Shown piece by piece: positions 9,243 through 18,934 of a stretch of DNA of 64,000 nt (position 1 is the first letter of the stretch; each line of letters starts with the position of its first letter). Source of the DNA: CBDBJL01 sp965206365 (GTDB lineage: Bacteria; Pseudomonadota; Alphaproteobacteria; JABAAW01; JAHZMA01). A model generated the notes under the pieces. The model worked only from the letters and a program-made list of their open reading frames with translations. It was not told the DNA's origin and did not search any database. The stretch lies in NCBI GenBank assembly GCA_965206365.1, contig CBDBJL010000016.1, positions 1-64,000 on the forward strand. The letters are read 5' to 3'. The position numbers and the translations under genes were made by a program.

Positions 9243-10229
9243 TCAATTAACTAGTGGTTTTGATGCCAAACGCTCACCGACAATTAACGGATATCCATGA
9301 AGAAAATTTTTCCAATCCAAAATTTTTGCCCCAATTCGTTGAATTTGCGTAATGCATAATTGCCCTTGATTGCACTGCACAATAATCCCTCGATGAACTC
9401 CTTGCTGAAACCCAATAATTTCACCAATTTTATGAAGATTATTTTCTGGTAAAGAGACAGCTTGATGAATAAAAAGCCTCTCCTCTTGCCATTTTTTTTG
9501 CTTAGAATGATACCGATAATGCAAAAACCATGCCCCTGGCCATGGCGTGAAAGCACGAATTTTACGCTCAATCTCCAGAGCATCTTGCCTCATAAAATCA
9601 ATATAACCATCGCTCCGAGTTAATTTCGGCGCATAACAACTATGGCTATCCTTTTGAATAGTACCGATAATTTTACCGGTATCGGCAAGTTTATGCAAAA
9701 AATCTACGATCATCTTCCCGCCCAATATTTGTAATTTATCATGCAATTCTGGCGTTGTTAAACACGCAATATCCATAAATTCTTGTGCCAATATCGCCCC
9801 GCAATCTAACCCCTTCTCCATTTGGATCAAGCTAATTCCGCTAGAATTATCACCCTTTAATATCGCATATTGAATCGGTGATGCACCTCGGAATCGTGGT
9901 AACAACGAAGCATGAATATTCACCCCACCATATTTAACGCTGGTTAAAAATTCATTTGGCAATAACAAACCATAGGCCACCACAATCAGAATATCTGCTT
10001 TAAATTTTTGCATTTTCGCCAATGCCTCACCCTCTAATTTTACTGGCGTTTGCAACGGAATTTTATGGTGGTTGGCAATTTGCGCCACCGGCGTGGCAAC
10101 AAGCTTTTGCCCACGCTTAGCACGACGTGAGGGTTGCGAATAAACGGCAACGATTTCAAACTTCTTCGCAAGCAATTTTTGCAAAATTCCAGAAGCAAAA
10201 TCTGGGGATCCCATAAAAATAATGCGCAT
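9243..10229 (-). CDS. fmt: Methionyl-tRNA formyltransferase
   Basis: Formylates Met-tRNA(fMet) using 10-formyl-THF for translation initiation. The 328-residue protein begins MRIIFMGSPDFASGIL, has the catalytic block NIHASLLPRFRGASPIQYAI and the partner segment SLIQMEKGLDCGAIL, then a C-terminal OB-like domain (ALEIERKIRAFTPWPGAW). It lies 8 bases downstream of def on the same strand, the classic def-fmt operon, so formylation and deformylation are expressed together. Confidence 0.95.
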   Translation of the reverse strand: MRIIFMGSPDFASGILQKLLAKKFEIVAVYSQPSRRAKRGQKLVATPVAQIANHHKIPLQTPVKLEGEALAKMQKFKADILIVVAYGLLLPNEFLTSVKYGGVNIHASLLPRFRGASPIQYAILKGDNSSGISLIQMEKGLDCGAILAQEFMDIACLTTPELHDKLQILGGKMIVDFLHKLADTGKIIGTIQKDSHSCYAPKLTRSDGYIDFMRQDALEIERKIRAFTPWPGAWFLHYRYHSKQKKWQEERLFIHQAVSLPENNLHKIGEIIGFQQGVHRGIIVQCNQGQLCITQIQRIGAKILDWKNFLHGYPLIVGERLASKPLVN

Positions 10230-10237
10230 TGATCACT

Positions 10238-10756
10238 TCACTTTTTTTCAAAATTTTCGAAAGATTTAATAATTTTTTTCATAATCATTTTGCGCCGAAG
10301 CTTCGAAAGATGATCTATAAATAAGATGCCATTAAGATGATCAATTTCATGTTGAATGCAACGTGCCAACAAATGATCTGCCTCTAATTCGTGGCTTTCT
10401 CCTTTAATATCCAAATAAGAAAAAACGCCACTAACGGGCCGCAGAATTTCACGATTAACGCCCGGAATTGATAAACACCCCTCATTATAGAATTCTTTTT
10501 CATCACTTAAAGAAATAATTTCCGGGTTAATCATTTGATATAGCTGGCTTTCACCTTCGCCGCGTGAGACATCAATTACGATCAACCGTAGCAAAACACC
10601 CACCTGCGTTGCAGCTAGCCCAATGCCAGATTCCACATACATTGTCTCACGCATATCATCCAAAATTTTAATAATCTCACTAGTAATTTCCTCAACAGAC
10701 ACCGCTATTTGGCTTAGTATCGGATCAGGAACCAACCTTATCGGCAATAAACTCAT
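10238..10756 (-). CDS. def: Peptide deformylase
   Basis: Removes the N-formyl group from nascent proteins. All three deformylase motifs are present in the 172 residues: GIGLAATQVG (motif 1), EGCLSIPG (motif 2 with the metal Cys) and QHEIDHLNG (motif 3 with HExxH). The N-terminus MSLLPIRLVPDPILSQIA fits the type I enzyme. It is the first gene of the def-fmt operon and divergent from rmuC across a 109-base spacer. Confidence 0.96.
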   Translation of the reverse strand: MSLLPIRLVPDPILSQIAVSVEEITSEIIKILDDMRETMYVESGIGLAATQVGVLLRLIVIDVSRGEGESQLYQMINPEIISLSDEKEFYNEGCLSIPGVNREILRPVSGVFSYLDIKGESHELEADHLLARCIQHEIDHLNGILFIDHLSKLRRKMIMKKIIKSFENFEKK

Positions 10757-10865
10757 AATTTTCTCTTCACATTTCCAGGTTAAAAAATATCATTGAGTTT
10801 TAACCTTTTCTCTTGCTGAGAATCAAGGTAGAAGTCATATTAAATAAATTTTATAAGGAGAACCC

Positions 10866-12011
10866 ATGCTAGAAATATTAATAATTATCTTGGGAATGCT
10901 AGCGATCATCTTAATAGGGGCCGTTATTTTCATCATAACCTTATTAAAAAAAACAAAAACGCCATTATTGCCTAAAGAATTAAGCGATAATTTGAATAAA
11001 ATTACCGAAGCCCAAAGTAAATTTACCGGACATTTTGAACAATTTTCTACGCAAAATAATGCGAACTTCAATCGCATCACCGAAAAATTTTCACAGCAAG
11101 ATAAACAAATCAGCGAAAAATTACATAACCAAGATAAACAAATCACCGAGAAAATTTCACAACAAACCATCCAAGGCAAAGAATTAATGGGTGATGTAAA
11201 GGCACGTTTAACCGAAATTATTACCGCACAAAAACAGATTGATTCTCTTTCCAGCTCAGTTCTCGATTTAAAAACAATTTTAGATGACAAACAAAAACGT
11301 GGCTTATATGGTGAAGTTCGCTTGATGGATCAGGTGAAAGACGCTTTGCCAAGCTATGTCTATTCGCTCCAAAAAAAACTTAGTAACGGCAAAATTGTCG
11401 ATTGCATGTTGCATTTTCCCGGTGAGCCGGGAAATCTAGCCATTGATTCTAAATTTCCCCTAGAAGGTTATCGTAAACTTAGTGATAGCAGCACCGAAGA
11501 AGATATTCGAAATAATCGCAAAATTTTTTCCGTAGCAGTCTTAAAACATGTCAAAGACATTGCCGAAAAATATATTATCACGGGCGAGACTGCGGATAGT
11601 GCCATAATGTTTGTTCCATCGGAGACAATCTATGGTGAAATTTTTACCACCCTGCCCGATATTGTTGCCAAAGCTTTCAAATTACAAGTCTACATCACCT
11701 CGCCAAACACTTTAATGGCACTGCTTGCTACCATGCGTTCGATCCTGCGTGATACCCAAATGCGCGAACAATCTTCAAGGCTACGCGATGAAGTCATAAA
11801 AATTGGTGAAGATATTGACAGGCTCGACAACAGAGTTGGCAAACTTGCCACCCATTACCGCCAAATGGGCGAAGACATTGATAATATTCAAATCTCTACC
11901 AGCAAAATTAGCAATCATGCCCAAAATGTTAAAAATCTGGATGTCCCCAAGGCGATTGAAATTTCTCATCAACAAAGCGAGATTCCCCAAAATACCCTGC
12001 CCAAACTCTAA
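10866..12011 (+). CDS. rmuC: DNA recombination protein RmuC
   Basis: RmuC limits recombination at inverted repeats; the biochemistry is not well settled. The protein has an N-terminal membrane anchor (about residues 3-28, LEILIIILGMLAIILIGAVI), a coiled coil of about 100 residues with repeated KQI(S/T)EK units, and the conserved endonuclease-like core: KRGLYGEVRLMDQV, LAIDSKFPLEGYRKL, IMFVPSETIYGEIFT, YITSPNTLMALLATM. The length (381) is normal. The start is well supported by AAGGAG 8 bases upstream. It is often found near def-fmt in alphaproteobacteria, as here. Confidence 0.93.
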   Translation: MLEILIIILGMLAIILIGAVIFIITLLKKTKTPLLPKELSDNLNKITEAQSKFTGHFEQFSTQNNANFNRITEKFSQQDKQISEKLHNQDKQITEKISQQTIQGKELMGDVKARLTEIITAQKQIDSLSSSVLDLKTILDDKQKRGLYGEVRLMDQVKDALPSYVYSLQKKLSNGKIVDCMLHFPGEPGNLAIDSKFPLEGYRKLSDSSTEEDIRNNRKIFSVAVLKHVKDIAEKYIITGETADSAIMFVPSETIYGEIFTTLPDIVAKAFKLQVYITSPNTLMALLATMRSILRDTQMREQSSRLRDEVIKIGEDIDRLDNRVGKLATHYRQMGEDIDNIQISTSKISNHAQNVKNLDVPKAIEISHQQSEIPQNTLPKL

Positions 12012-12060
12012 TCTAATAGTAACAAATACCCATCCATAAACTGAAACGAAACCATTTAAT

Positions 12061-12615
12061 ATGCGCCAAAAATTACACTATTTCCTTGCACCATTACGCT
12101 TTGATCCCAAACTAATCTTGTTTGGTTTTTGTGGTTATATGGGGTCATCTTTTGGACAAACCTTCTTTGTTGGTATTTTTGCCGGTGAATTTCAACAAAG
12201 TTTTGGACTTTCCCATGGCGAGTTTGGCGGTATCTATTCTTTAGCCACCCTATTAAGTGCAATCATTATCTTAAAAACAGCACAAGGCGTTGATAAAATC
12301 CGTCTCCAATTATGGGTAATTTTGGTTTCGGGATTTTTGGCTTTAGGTTGTATTGCCTTATCATTTGCCAATCATTGGCTAATGCTGTTTATCGCTATTT
12401 TTCTATTGCGCCATGCTGGGCAAGGGCTTTGTGGTGATATGGCATTTGTGACCCTTAGCTGCTATTTAGATGCAGATTCCGGGCGTGCGCGGGCGATCCA
12501 GACTTTTCCCAGCCCGGAAAACGTGATGGGGTCACTAGCCCGGACTGGTCGCGCGAATTGCCAGATGGTGGGATTCTGCACCGCAGTTCAGCACAGCGTG
12601 ACGAGGGAGATTTAA
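12061..12615 (+). pseudogene. Resident MFS transporter, truncated by the high-GC block
   Basis: The first 138 codons encode the first four membrane helices of a major facilitator protein: LILFGFCGYMGSSFGQTFFV, then a GGIYSLATLLSA helix, VILVSGFLALGCIALSF and MLFIAIFLLRHAGQGL. Just after CYLDADSGRAR, where MFS proteins normally continue with the loop into helix 5, the base composition jumps and the protein turns into non-membrane sequence that stops at 12615. The break is at about 12475. So about two thirds of the transporter is missing. Its native GC (about 42% here) matches the rest of the window. No substrate can be inferred. Confidence 0.75.
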
Positions 12616-12722
12616 CTATGTACAGGATTCGGAATCGTCGCAAACTTGGTCGTCCCAGATGCGGATTTATCGCTACGGATAGACATCATACAATTCTTGG
12701 TGCCACCGGGGATGCGGCTTGA
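12477..12722 (+). pseudogene. C-terminal fragment of an unidentified foreign gene
   Basis: An open frame with no start enters at the left edge of the high-GC block and ends at TGA 12720-12722, giving about 81 residues including DPDFSQPGKRDGVTSPDW, LPDGGILHRSSAQRDEGDL and a basic RIRNRRKLGRPRCGF. It has no resemblance I can name. It is read here as the tail of a gene whose front stayed in the donor genome. The alternative is that it is non-coding DNA ahead of the MFS gene. Confidence 0.35.
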
Positions 12723-12795
12723 ACAAATCTATGGCGATTATCGACTTCCCGCTGTATACTGGTGCTTTATCGCAAACCGTCTGACTAAGGAATTG

Positions 12796-14048
12796 ATGAT
12801 GTACCAGCAAATGACATCAGCGCGTGTGAATCAAATAGAAATCGTGGTTCTGTTCACGGCGTTCATCGGCGCTGCCTACGGTTTTGGCTTGTATCTTTTT
12901 CCGGCTATGGTCGAGTCGATCCGCACTGATATTGACTTTTCCTACGGAACAATGGGCCTGATTTCCGGATCGGTGCAGGCCGGGTTCCTGATATCCTCGG
13001 CCTTAGCTGGATTTCTGACCTTGCGGTTCGGCGCAATCAACCTGATCCTGTTTCCTATTATTGTATGTGCACTTTCCCTCGGAGGTTTGATCTATGCCAA
13101 TTCGGTTTTGGTTTTGGGTGGTATTCTGTTGGTTCTTGGCGCCTGCGCATCGTTGATCTGGGTTCCAATGGTTGAGGTGTCGCGCGATGTCATCGCGCCT
13201 AAAAACCGTGGTAAGGCCATGGGGCTGATGTCCTCTGGAACCAGTTATGGGGTTTTTTCAACTCCGTGCTACTGGCCGTGGTGCTGCCTAACCACGGCTG
13301 GCGCGCGCTTTGGGCGGTAACGGCCGTTCTTGTTGTGCTGCTGGCTGTCTACGGGCTGATCCGCCTAGCGAATCTTCGCAACGGCCACCAAACGAAAAAA
13401 GCGTTGCAGCAGACACCGAATCCTGACAACTGGGCGCGGGTGAAGTCATTGCCGCGATCTCTTGTGTGCGCCATCCTTGCGATGATGTTCTTCAACGGCC
13501 TGTCCTGCATGCCCTTTCAGACCTACCTGTCGGCCTATCTGATCGCTGAGATCGGGTTTGAGGAGACGCGCGTCGCGTCGGTCTGGGGGCTTATTGGTCT
13601 TGTCGGTATGATCAATGGATTTCTGATGGGTGCCATAGCGGACCGGATCTCCATACGGTGCGGGCTGATCGTGACGTATCTCGTTCTTTCCTTGGCGAGC
13701 GTGTCGGTGATGTTCGTAGATACCAACGGTGTGAACCTGACGCTGGCTTATGTCGCTGCCACTTCGTTCGGTATATCCTTTTATGCCATTTTCGGGTTGG
13801 TGCCGGCCTATATCAGCCACCTATTCAGTGGGGGGAATGCTGCCCTAGTCTTTTCCTTTGGTAATGTCGCTCTGGGTATTGGCGGGATCGTAGGCAACCT
13901 GATTGGTGGATACATTAGAGAATTCACCGGATCCTTCGACGTAATGTATGTTCTGATTCTCGCGACGGCTATCATATCAGCGGTCATCGCTGCGGTACTG
14001 CCTAGCGAGGTCGAGTATAATCTGAGCCATAGCTCTCCCACGGAATAA
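12796..14048 (+). pseudogene. Foreign MFS transporter (YbfB/CynX-like fold), one frameshift
   Basis: A 12-helix MFS protein of about 417 residues once one base is restored. Frame 1 covers helices 1-5 (VVLFTAFIGAAYGFGLYLFP, GLISGSVQAGFLISSALAG, GGILLVLGACASLIWVPMVE and the loop KNRGKAMGLMSSGTSYG). Frame 2 carries the rest, from VLLAVVLPNHGWRALW to VMYVLILATAIISAVIAAVLPSE. Adding one T to the six-T run at about 13253-13258 gives SYGVFFNSVLLAVVLP without a break. The start ATG at 12796 has TAAGGA upstream. Codon use and GC differ from all neighbours. Substrate unknown; the short loop motifs suggest a small organic anion or drug-type carrier at most. Confidence 0.75.
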
Positions 14049-14062
14049 GAAAGGATACACAC

Positions 14063-14134
14063 ATGCTCACGCACGAAGCCATCGGTGGCTGGCTCAAGGA
14101 AGCTGATGCTCAGTTGGCTCGCCTTAAGATATAA
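14063..14134 (+). pseudogene. N-terminal fragment of a second foreign gene
   Basis: Fifteen bases after the foreign MFS stop, with GAAAGGA upstream, an ATG opens MLTHEAIGGWLKEADAQLAR and then runs into the low-GC DNA, ending after 23 codons. The good ribosome site and protein-like start suggest the next gene of the donor operon, cut at the right edge of the block. Too short to identify. Confidence 0.4.
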
Positions 14135-15833
14135 ATGGCAACAGCATAAAAAGGAAACGGAGAATTTTAAGAGGTTACGCCATGACGAGCAAAATCTTTT
14201 AATCGAGATTACAAAAACTCCCAATTGCCTTAGCACGAAGCACGAGCATTTATTGTATAAGTTAGGTCAAGCCAAACGCAATTTAAGCCCGCATCATCAA
14301 AAAGCGATTGAGACGGCTCAGAAAAAGCAGAGCGAGTATAAGGTTTTTTTCGCAAGCTTGCCACCAAAAGTGCGCAATACCATCGAGAAATGCGAACGCA
14401 ATCAGTCGCTAAATGAAACTGAGACACTTGTTTTGGCGCAACATGTAACGGGGCAAACCGATAAATTACCCAATAATCTTGTGGAACCGATAAAAAAAGC
14501 AGTCAATCAATTACCGCCATCAGTTAGTGCTACCAAAAAGGATTTTCATGTTTCTAGTTCTGCGCAAAGTAAACCCTGTGTTTTGGTGGATCCAAAATTG
14601 CTACAGCTAACCGTTCAAATTTGCGAGCAAGTGATTAGAGAGGTTCAAAAGGCAAAATTTCATGTTCCTGAAGCTTACGAAGCTGGTAAAATTTCGAGTT
14701 TTAACCACCACGAGCGAGAAGCATTTCTGAAGAAAAATTATGAAAAGCTTGCCAAAAGAAAGCAAAATTCACAATTTGGTGAGGTTCGGTATAAATATAC
14801 CCCGTTTGGAACCCATGAGGGCGTTGATTACTCAATGCATGATCATGAAAGCGGGATCATTATCTATCCTTATTATAGAAAAGGTGCGATTGTGATTGAG
14901 ACTCACAAGGGTCAAAGCAACCCAAATAATAATTATGTTCAGATTGCAGAAATTGCAGACGACACCAACGAAGATGGTATTTATATCACCACCTATCGGC
15001 ATATGCGTCAAGTTTCCAATCGAATTATCGTAGGCACTTGGCTTAAAGGGGGCGAAGCATTGGGCGATTATCGTAAAATCGTTACAGCGGTTACAAATAA
15101 TGATGCCGAAATTACTACAGAAAAGAAGAGTCCACTACAAAACATTAAAATTTATCAAAACAGTAAGGATTTACTTTATGTAAAAAAAGGGCAAATCAAA
15201 ACCCAAGCCAATGTTAAGAATGGTTTTTCTAATGATTTTCATTTCCAAGTGAGATGGGATGATGATAAATATGTTATTTATAATGAACATTTGCATATTG
15301 AAAAAAGATATTTGAAAGGCGAGAAAGCAGCTGAATTTTTACAAGATGGAAAAATTGATAAACGTGAAGGGCTAGATTTGGCTCGCGCTATTAAGACGAC
15401 GAAAGAAGATCGAAAAGCTGCAATTCGGGAAGGGTTTAAATTTTTTGTAGCCGATGCTACGGGGAAGATTCCTGGAGGCATTGCGATCTTTACTCGCGGT
15501 GAACCTGATTATGATAAATATATTGCCTCTGCCAAAAAATTCTTAAATGCAGTAAAAACTCCAGAAAAAGATAAGGGAACAAACATTGTTCGCGATATTG
15601 CCGCCTTGGTGGCGATGCGCTCGGCAATTTTAGAAGCAAAAAATCGGAATAATGATAATCCATGCGTAAAAAACATTGCTGATGTGAATAAGGCAATGAT
15701 AAAAATTAACGAGGCAATAAGTTCAATTTCTACATTTTATAAAACTGCGAGTGAAAAAGCAGAAATAGCAGAAAAAGATAAAGCAGAATATAAAAAAATC
15801 TTAGAAACAACTAACAGCATTTTAAGTAAGTAA
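14085..15833 (+). CDS. M23/LytM-like protein with an altered catalytic motif
   Basis: A 582-residue frame whose first dozen codons (from a GTG at 14085 or ATG at 14106) lie in the foreign block, so the native N-terminus is probably lost. Residues 20-230 are charged, helical and without a signal peptide. A divergent M23-like fold follows: H244-x3-D248 in FGTHEGVDYS, beta strands with YITTYRHM (H306) and GTWLKGGEALGDYR, then NDFHFQV. In true M23 peptidases the last motif is H-x-H; here it is D384-x-H386, so one catalytic His is replaced and activity is doubtful. Residues 400-582 are helical and lysine-rich. A hairpin terminator follows. No signal peptide or wall-binding domain is seen, so its role is open. 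Confidence 0.6.
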   Translation: MAGSRKLMLSWLALRYKWQQHKKETENFKRLRHDEQNLLIEITKTPNCLSTKHEHLLYKLGQAKRNLSPHHQKAIETAQKKQSEYKVFFASLPPKVRNTIEKCERNQSLNETETLVLAQHVTGQTDKLPNNLVEPIKKAVNQLPPSVSATKKDFHVSSSAQSKPCVLVDPKLLQLTVQICEQVIREVQKAKFHVPEAYEAGKISSFNHHEREAFLKKNYEKLAKRKQNSQFGEVRYKYTPFGTHEGVDYSMHDHESGIIIYPYYRKGAIVIETHKGQSNPNNNYVQIAEIADDTNEDGIYITTYRHMRQVSNRIIVGTWLKGGEALGDYRKIVTAVTNNDAEITTEKKSPLQNIKIYQNSKDLLYVKKGQIKTQANVKNGFSNDFHFQVRWDDDKYVIYNEHLHIEKRYLKGEKAAEFLQDGKIDKREGLDLARAIKTTKEDRKAAIREGFKFFVADATGKIPGGIAIFTRGEPDYDKYIASAKKFLNAVKTPEKDKGTNIVRDIAALVAMRSAILEAKNRNNDNPCVKNIADVNKAMIKINEAISSISTFYKTASEKAEIAEKDKAEYKKILETTNSILSK

Positions 15834-15870
15834 ATATTTCATAAATATTATTTGTTATGTAAGCAAACTT

Positions 15871-15906
15871 ATGCTAGTTTTGTATGAACAAAGCTAGCAT
15901 CTTTTT
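15871..15906 (+). terminator. Rho-independent terminator after the M23-like gene
   Basis: A 12-bp stem, ATGCTAGTTTTG against CAAAGCTAGCAT with one T-G pair, a TATGAA loop, then CTTTTT. It lies 38 bases after the stop of the M23-like gene and 19 bases before the ankyrin gene start, so the two genes are likely separate transcripts. Confidence 0.8.
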
Positions 15907-15924
15907 AGAAAACGAGAATAATTT

Positions 15925-18706
15925 ATGGCAAAATTAAAGGTAAAAAGCAAACACGCAAATTTGCTAATAAACATACTCATAACGGGTGTTCTTATGGGTG
16001 GAATCTTTTTTTTTGTTATAGCGCAAGCGGAAGAAATTGTAGATATTGAAGATCCTATAAGATATTATTTTGATGTGAAAACCGCTACCCTTGCTGATAT
16101 TCAAGAATTACTGGCAATGGGCATTGATATTAATAGCAGAGATGAAAATGGTGAAACTTTATTACCTGGGGCTCTTCTTGCTGGAAGGAGTGAGATTGCG
16201 ATTTTCTTAATTGAAGAGGGGGCAGATGTGAATATCAAAAGTTATTGGGAATATACGCCTTTGCATTGGGCTCGCGATGCTGAAATTGTTAAGCTGTTAC
16301 TAAGTGCAGGGGCAGATGCGAATGCCCGTAATCGTATTAACGGAGAAACGCCTTTGCATAACACTGAAAATGCTGAAATCACCAAGCTTTTGCTAGATGC
16401 CGGGGCAGATATTCATGCAAAAACTAATTATGGAGAAACGCCTCTGCATCATGCGGTTTTTTATGCACACATTACTTCTGCGAAGCTTTTGCTAGATGCT
16501 GGGGCAGATGCGAATATGAAAGATGAAGATGGCGAAACGCCTCTGCATCAGGCTGAAAATGTTGAAATTACCAGGTTTTTGCTAGATGCCGGGGCGGATG
16601 TGAATGTGAAAAATAATGATGGAGAAATATCTTTGCATAATGTCCGCGATACTGAAAGCATCAAGCTTTTATTGGATGCTGGGGCGGATGCGAATATAAG
16701 ATCCTATTATGGATCTACGCCTCTCCATAATTTTTTGGGTATTGAAGCTATAGAGCTTTTGCTAGATGCCGGGGCAGATGCAACTGCAAAAACTGATAAT
16801 GGAGAGACGGCTCTACATTATGCTAGTGGTGCTGAAAGTATTCAGCTTTTGTTAGATACCGGAGTGGATGCGACTGCAAAAACTAAGAATGGAGAAACAG
16901 CTCTCCATAATTTTTTGGGTATTGAAGCTATAAAGCTTTTGCTAGATGCCGGGGCGGATGTGAATGCAAAAGATGAAGATGGAGAAACGGCTCTACATTA
17001 TGCTAGTGATGTTGAGAATATCAAACTGTTGCTGGATGCCGGGGCAGATATTGATGCGCGTGGTGTTAACGGAAAAACGCCTCTGCATCAAACGGTTTTT
17101 AATGCCAATCTAGTTTCTACGAAGCTTTTGCTAGATGCCGGGGCGGATGTAAATGCCCGTGATGATGATGGTGAAACCCCATTTTTTAAGGCTGTTCATG
17201 GAAAATACGTACACCAAATATACGATAGGGAAAAACATTATATTGAGTGTAGTGAAGGTGGCGGATGTAGTGAAGATGAACAATATGAGCCCACTAGTAA
17301 TGTCACTTATGAAGAGACGATTGCTATGATTGATATTTTAATCGAATACGGCGCTGATGTGAAAGCAAAAAATAAGAAAGGCAATTTTGCCAATTTTGAT
17401 TTCTTTGATAATTATCTGATCAAAATCGGCGTTCTCCTTGATCCTAGAGTAACAGATGATGATTATATGGATGAGAAAAATGCAACTCTTTTAGATATTC
17501 AAGAATTACTGGCAACGGACATTGATATTAATATCAAAAATAAGGTTGGCAACACCTTTTTATATTCTGCTCTTCTTCACAGAAGGGATAAGATTGCGAT
17601 TTTTTTGATTGAAAAGGGGGCAGATGTGAATGTGAAAGGTGAAGGTGGAAGAACGCCTTTGCATTTGGCGCGGGATGCTGAGATTACGAAATTACTGATA
17701 GATGCGGGGGCGGATGTGAATGTGAAAGGTGAAGGTGGAAGAACGCCTTTATATTATGCCGATAATGCTGAAAATATTCAGCTTTTGCTGGATGCGGGGG
17801 CGGATGTGAATGCCAAAAATTTACTTGGAGACACGCCCTTGCATCATGCCCGCGATGCTGAAATCACTAGGTTTTTGCTGGATGCCGGGGCGAATGTTAA
17901 TGTCAAAAATAATTGGGGAAGCACGCCCTTGCATTGGGCAAAAAATGCTGAAATTACCAAATTATTGCTGGATTTCGGGGCGAATGTGAATGTGAAAACT
18001 AAGAATGGAGATACGCCCTTAAATAATGCCGGCGATGCTGAAATCATCAAGCTGTTACTAGATGCTGGGGCTAAATGATGTAAGTGCGCGTGGTGTTAAC
18101 GGAGAAACGCCTTTGCATCAAGTGGCTTATCGTGCCGATCTGGCTTCTGCGAAGCTTTTGCTGGATGCGGGGGCAGATGTGAATGTAAAAACTAAGAATG
18201 GGGAAACGCCCTTAAATAATGCCCGCAATGCTGAGAGTATCAAGCTTTTATTAGATGCCGGAGCAGATATTGATGCCCGTGATAGTGTTAACGGAGAAAC
18301 GCCTCTGCATAAGGCAACGTATAATGCCAATATTCCCCTTGTTCAATCTTTATTAGAAGCAGGTGCGGATCCCAATATTCAGGATCAAGATGGGAGAACA
18401 GCTTTTTTATATGCAGCGTTTATTGGAAAATGTCAGGTTAGTTATGATGGCCATTATTTGACACCGGAGGAGGAAGCGGCTATTGATTATGAGGCGGATA
18501 AAGCTGAATCAATAGCCAGCATTGCCACTGGCATTGCGATGATGAAATTATTACTTGAATATGGTGCCGATCCGCATATTATCGATGCTGATGGTGGTGG
18601 TGCACATTACATGACAGATGTTGATGAAATTCATGATTATGTATATTCATTGGGTGTGATAGCGCATAAATATAAAGAATATGGAGGGGAATCTCAACCC
18701 TGTTAA
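15925..18706 (+). pseudogene. Secreted or periplasmic ankyrin-repeat protein, split by a frameshift
   Basis: An N-terminal hydrophobic segment (about residues 12-34, LLINILITGVLMGGIFFFVI, followed by AQAEE) looks like a signal peptide. About 22 ankyrin repeats of about 30-33 residues follow, most with the core LLLDAGAD and a TPLH or ALH start. Such repeats bind protein partners; no catalytic domain is present. The frame stops at 18078 and continues in another frame from 18062. One base too many in the AAA of GGGGCTAAATGATG would explain it; repaired, the protein is about 925 residues. Near-identical repeats such as TAGATGCCGGGGC recur, so the array has probably grown by recent duplication. 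Long ankyrin proteins are common in host-associated alphaproteobacteria, but an effector role is only a guess. Confidence 0.75.
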
Positions 18707-18934
18707 ATAACCTTTATGCTTGCATGAGCCAAAAAAACGAAATATAAAAAAGCTTGCCATCTTGAAGCTTAATTAACATTAGGTGGCGGTTACAGATGTG
18801 GTGGAAGGAGCTTCGTTGCCATTGATTGTGGGTTTGCAATTTTTATCCTTCATATCCTTCATTTTTTATAGGGATTAACCTTTCATGGCAATTTTACTAA
18901 ATTATTTCACTGAAATATTAAGTCGGTGAAATGG
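18707..18934. other. Spacer between convergent genes
   Basis: About 230 bases with no gene. An imperfect hairpin with 7-bp arms, ATTTCAC (18904-18910) and GTGAAAT (18924-18930), sits just beyond the minus-strand stop and could serve as a weak terminator for that gene. Confidence 0.35.

Larger units (their letters stand above)
12477..14122. mobile_element. High-GC foreign block (about 1.65 kb)
   Basis: Base composition rises to about 55% GC (counted on one 60-base line) between two stretches typical of the window, with sharp edges at about 12475 and 14122. Inside, in order: the C-terminal end of one gene, a whole MFS gene, and the first codons of another. Both ends cut genes, inside and outside the block. 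An 8-bp inverted repeat TTCCGGGC/GCCCGGAA lies at the left edge (12477-12484 and 12512-12519). No transposase, integrase, target duplication or tRNA end is visible. It behaves like a random foreign fragment: a transfer by illegitimate recombination or an assembly/amplification chimera. The type label is a convenience; mobility is not shown. Confidence 0.6.

Noticed and set aside
13446..13820. Minus-strand frame of 124 residues inside the foreign block
   Set aside because: It is a shadow of the MFS gene in GC-rich DNA: His- and Arg-rich, with no motif.
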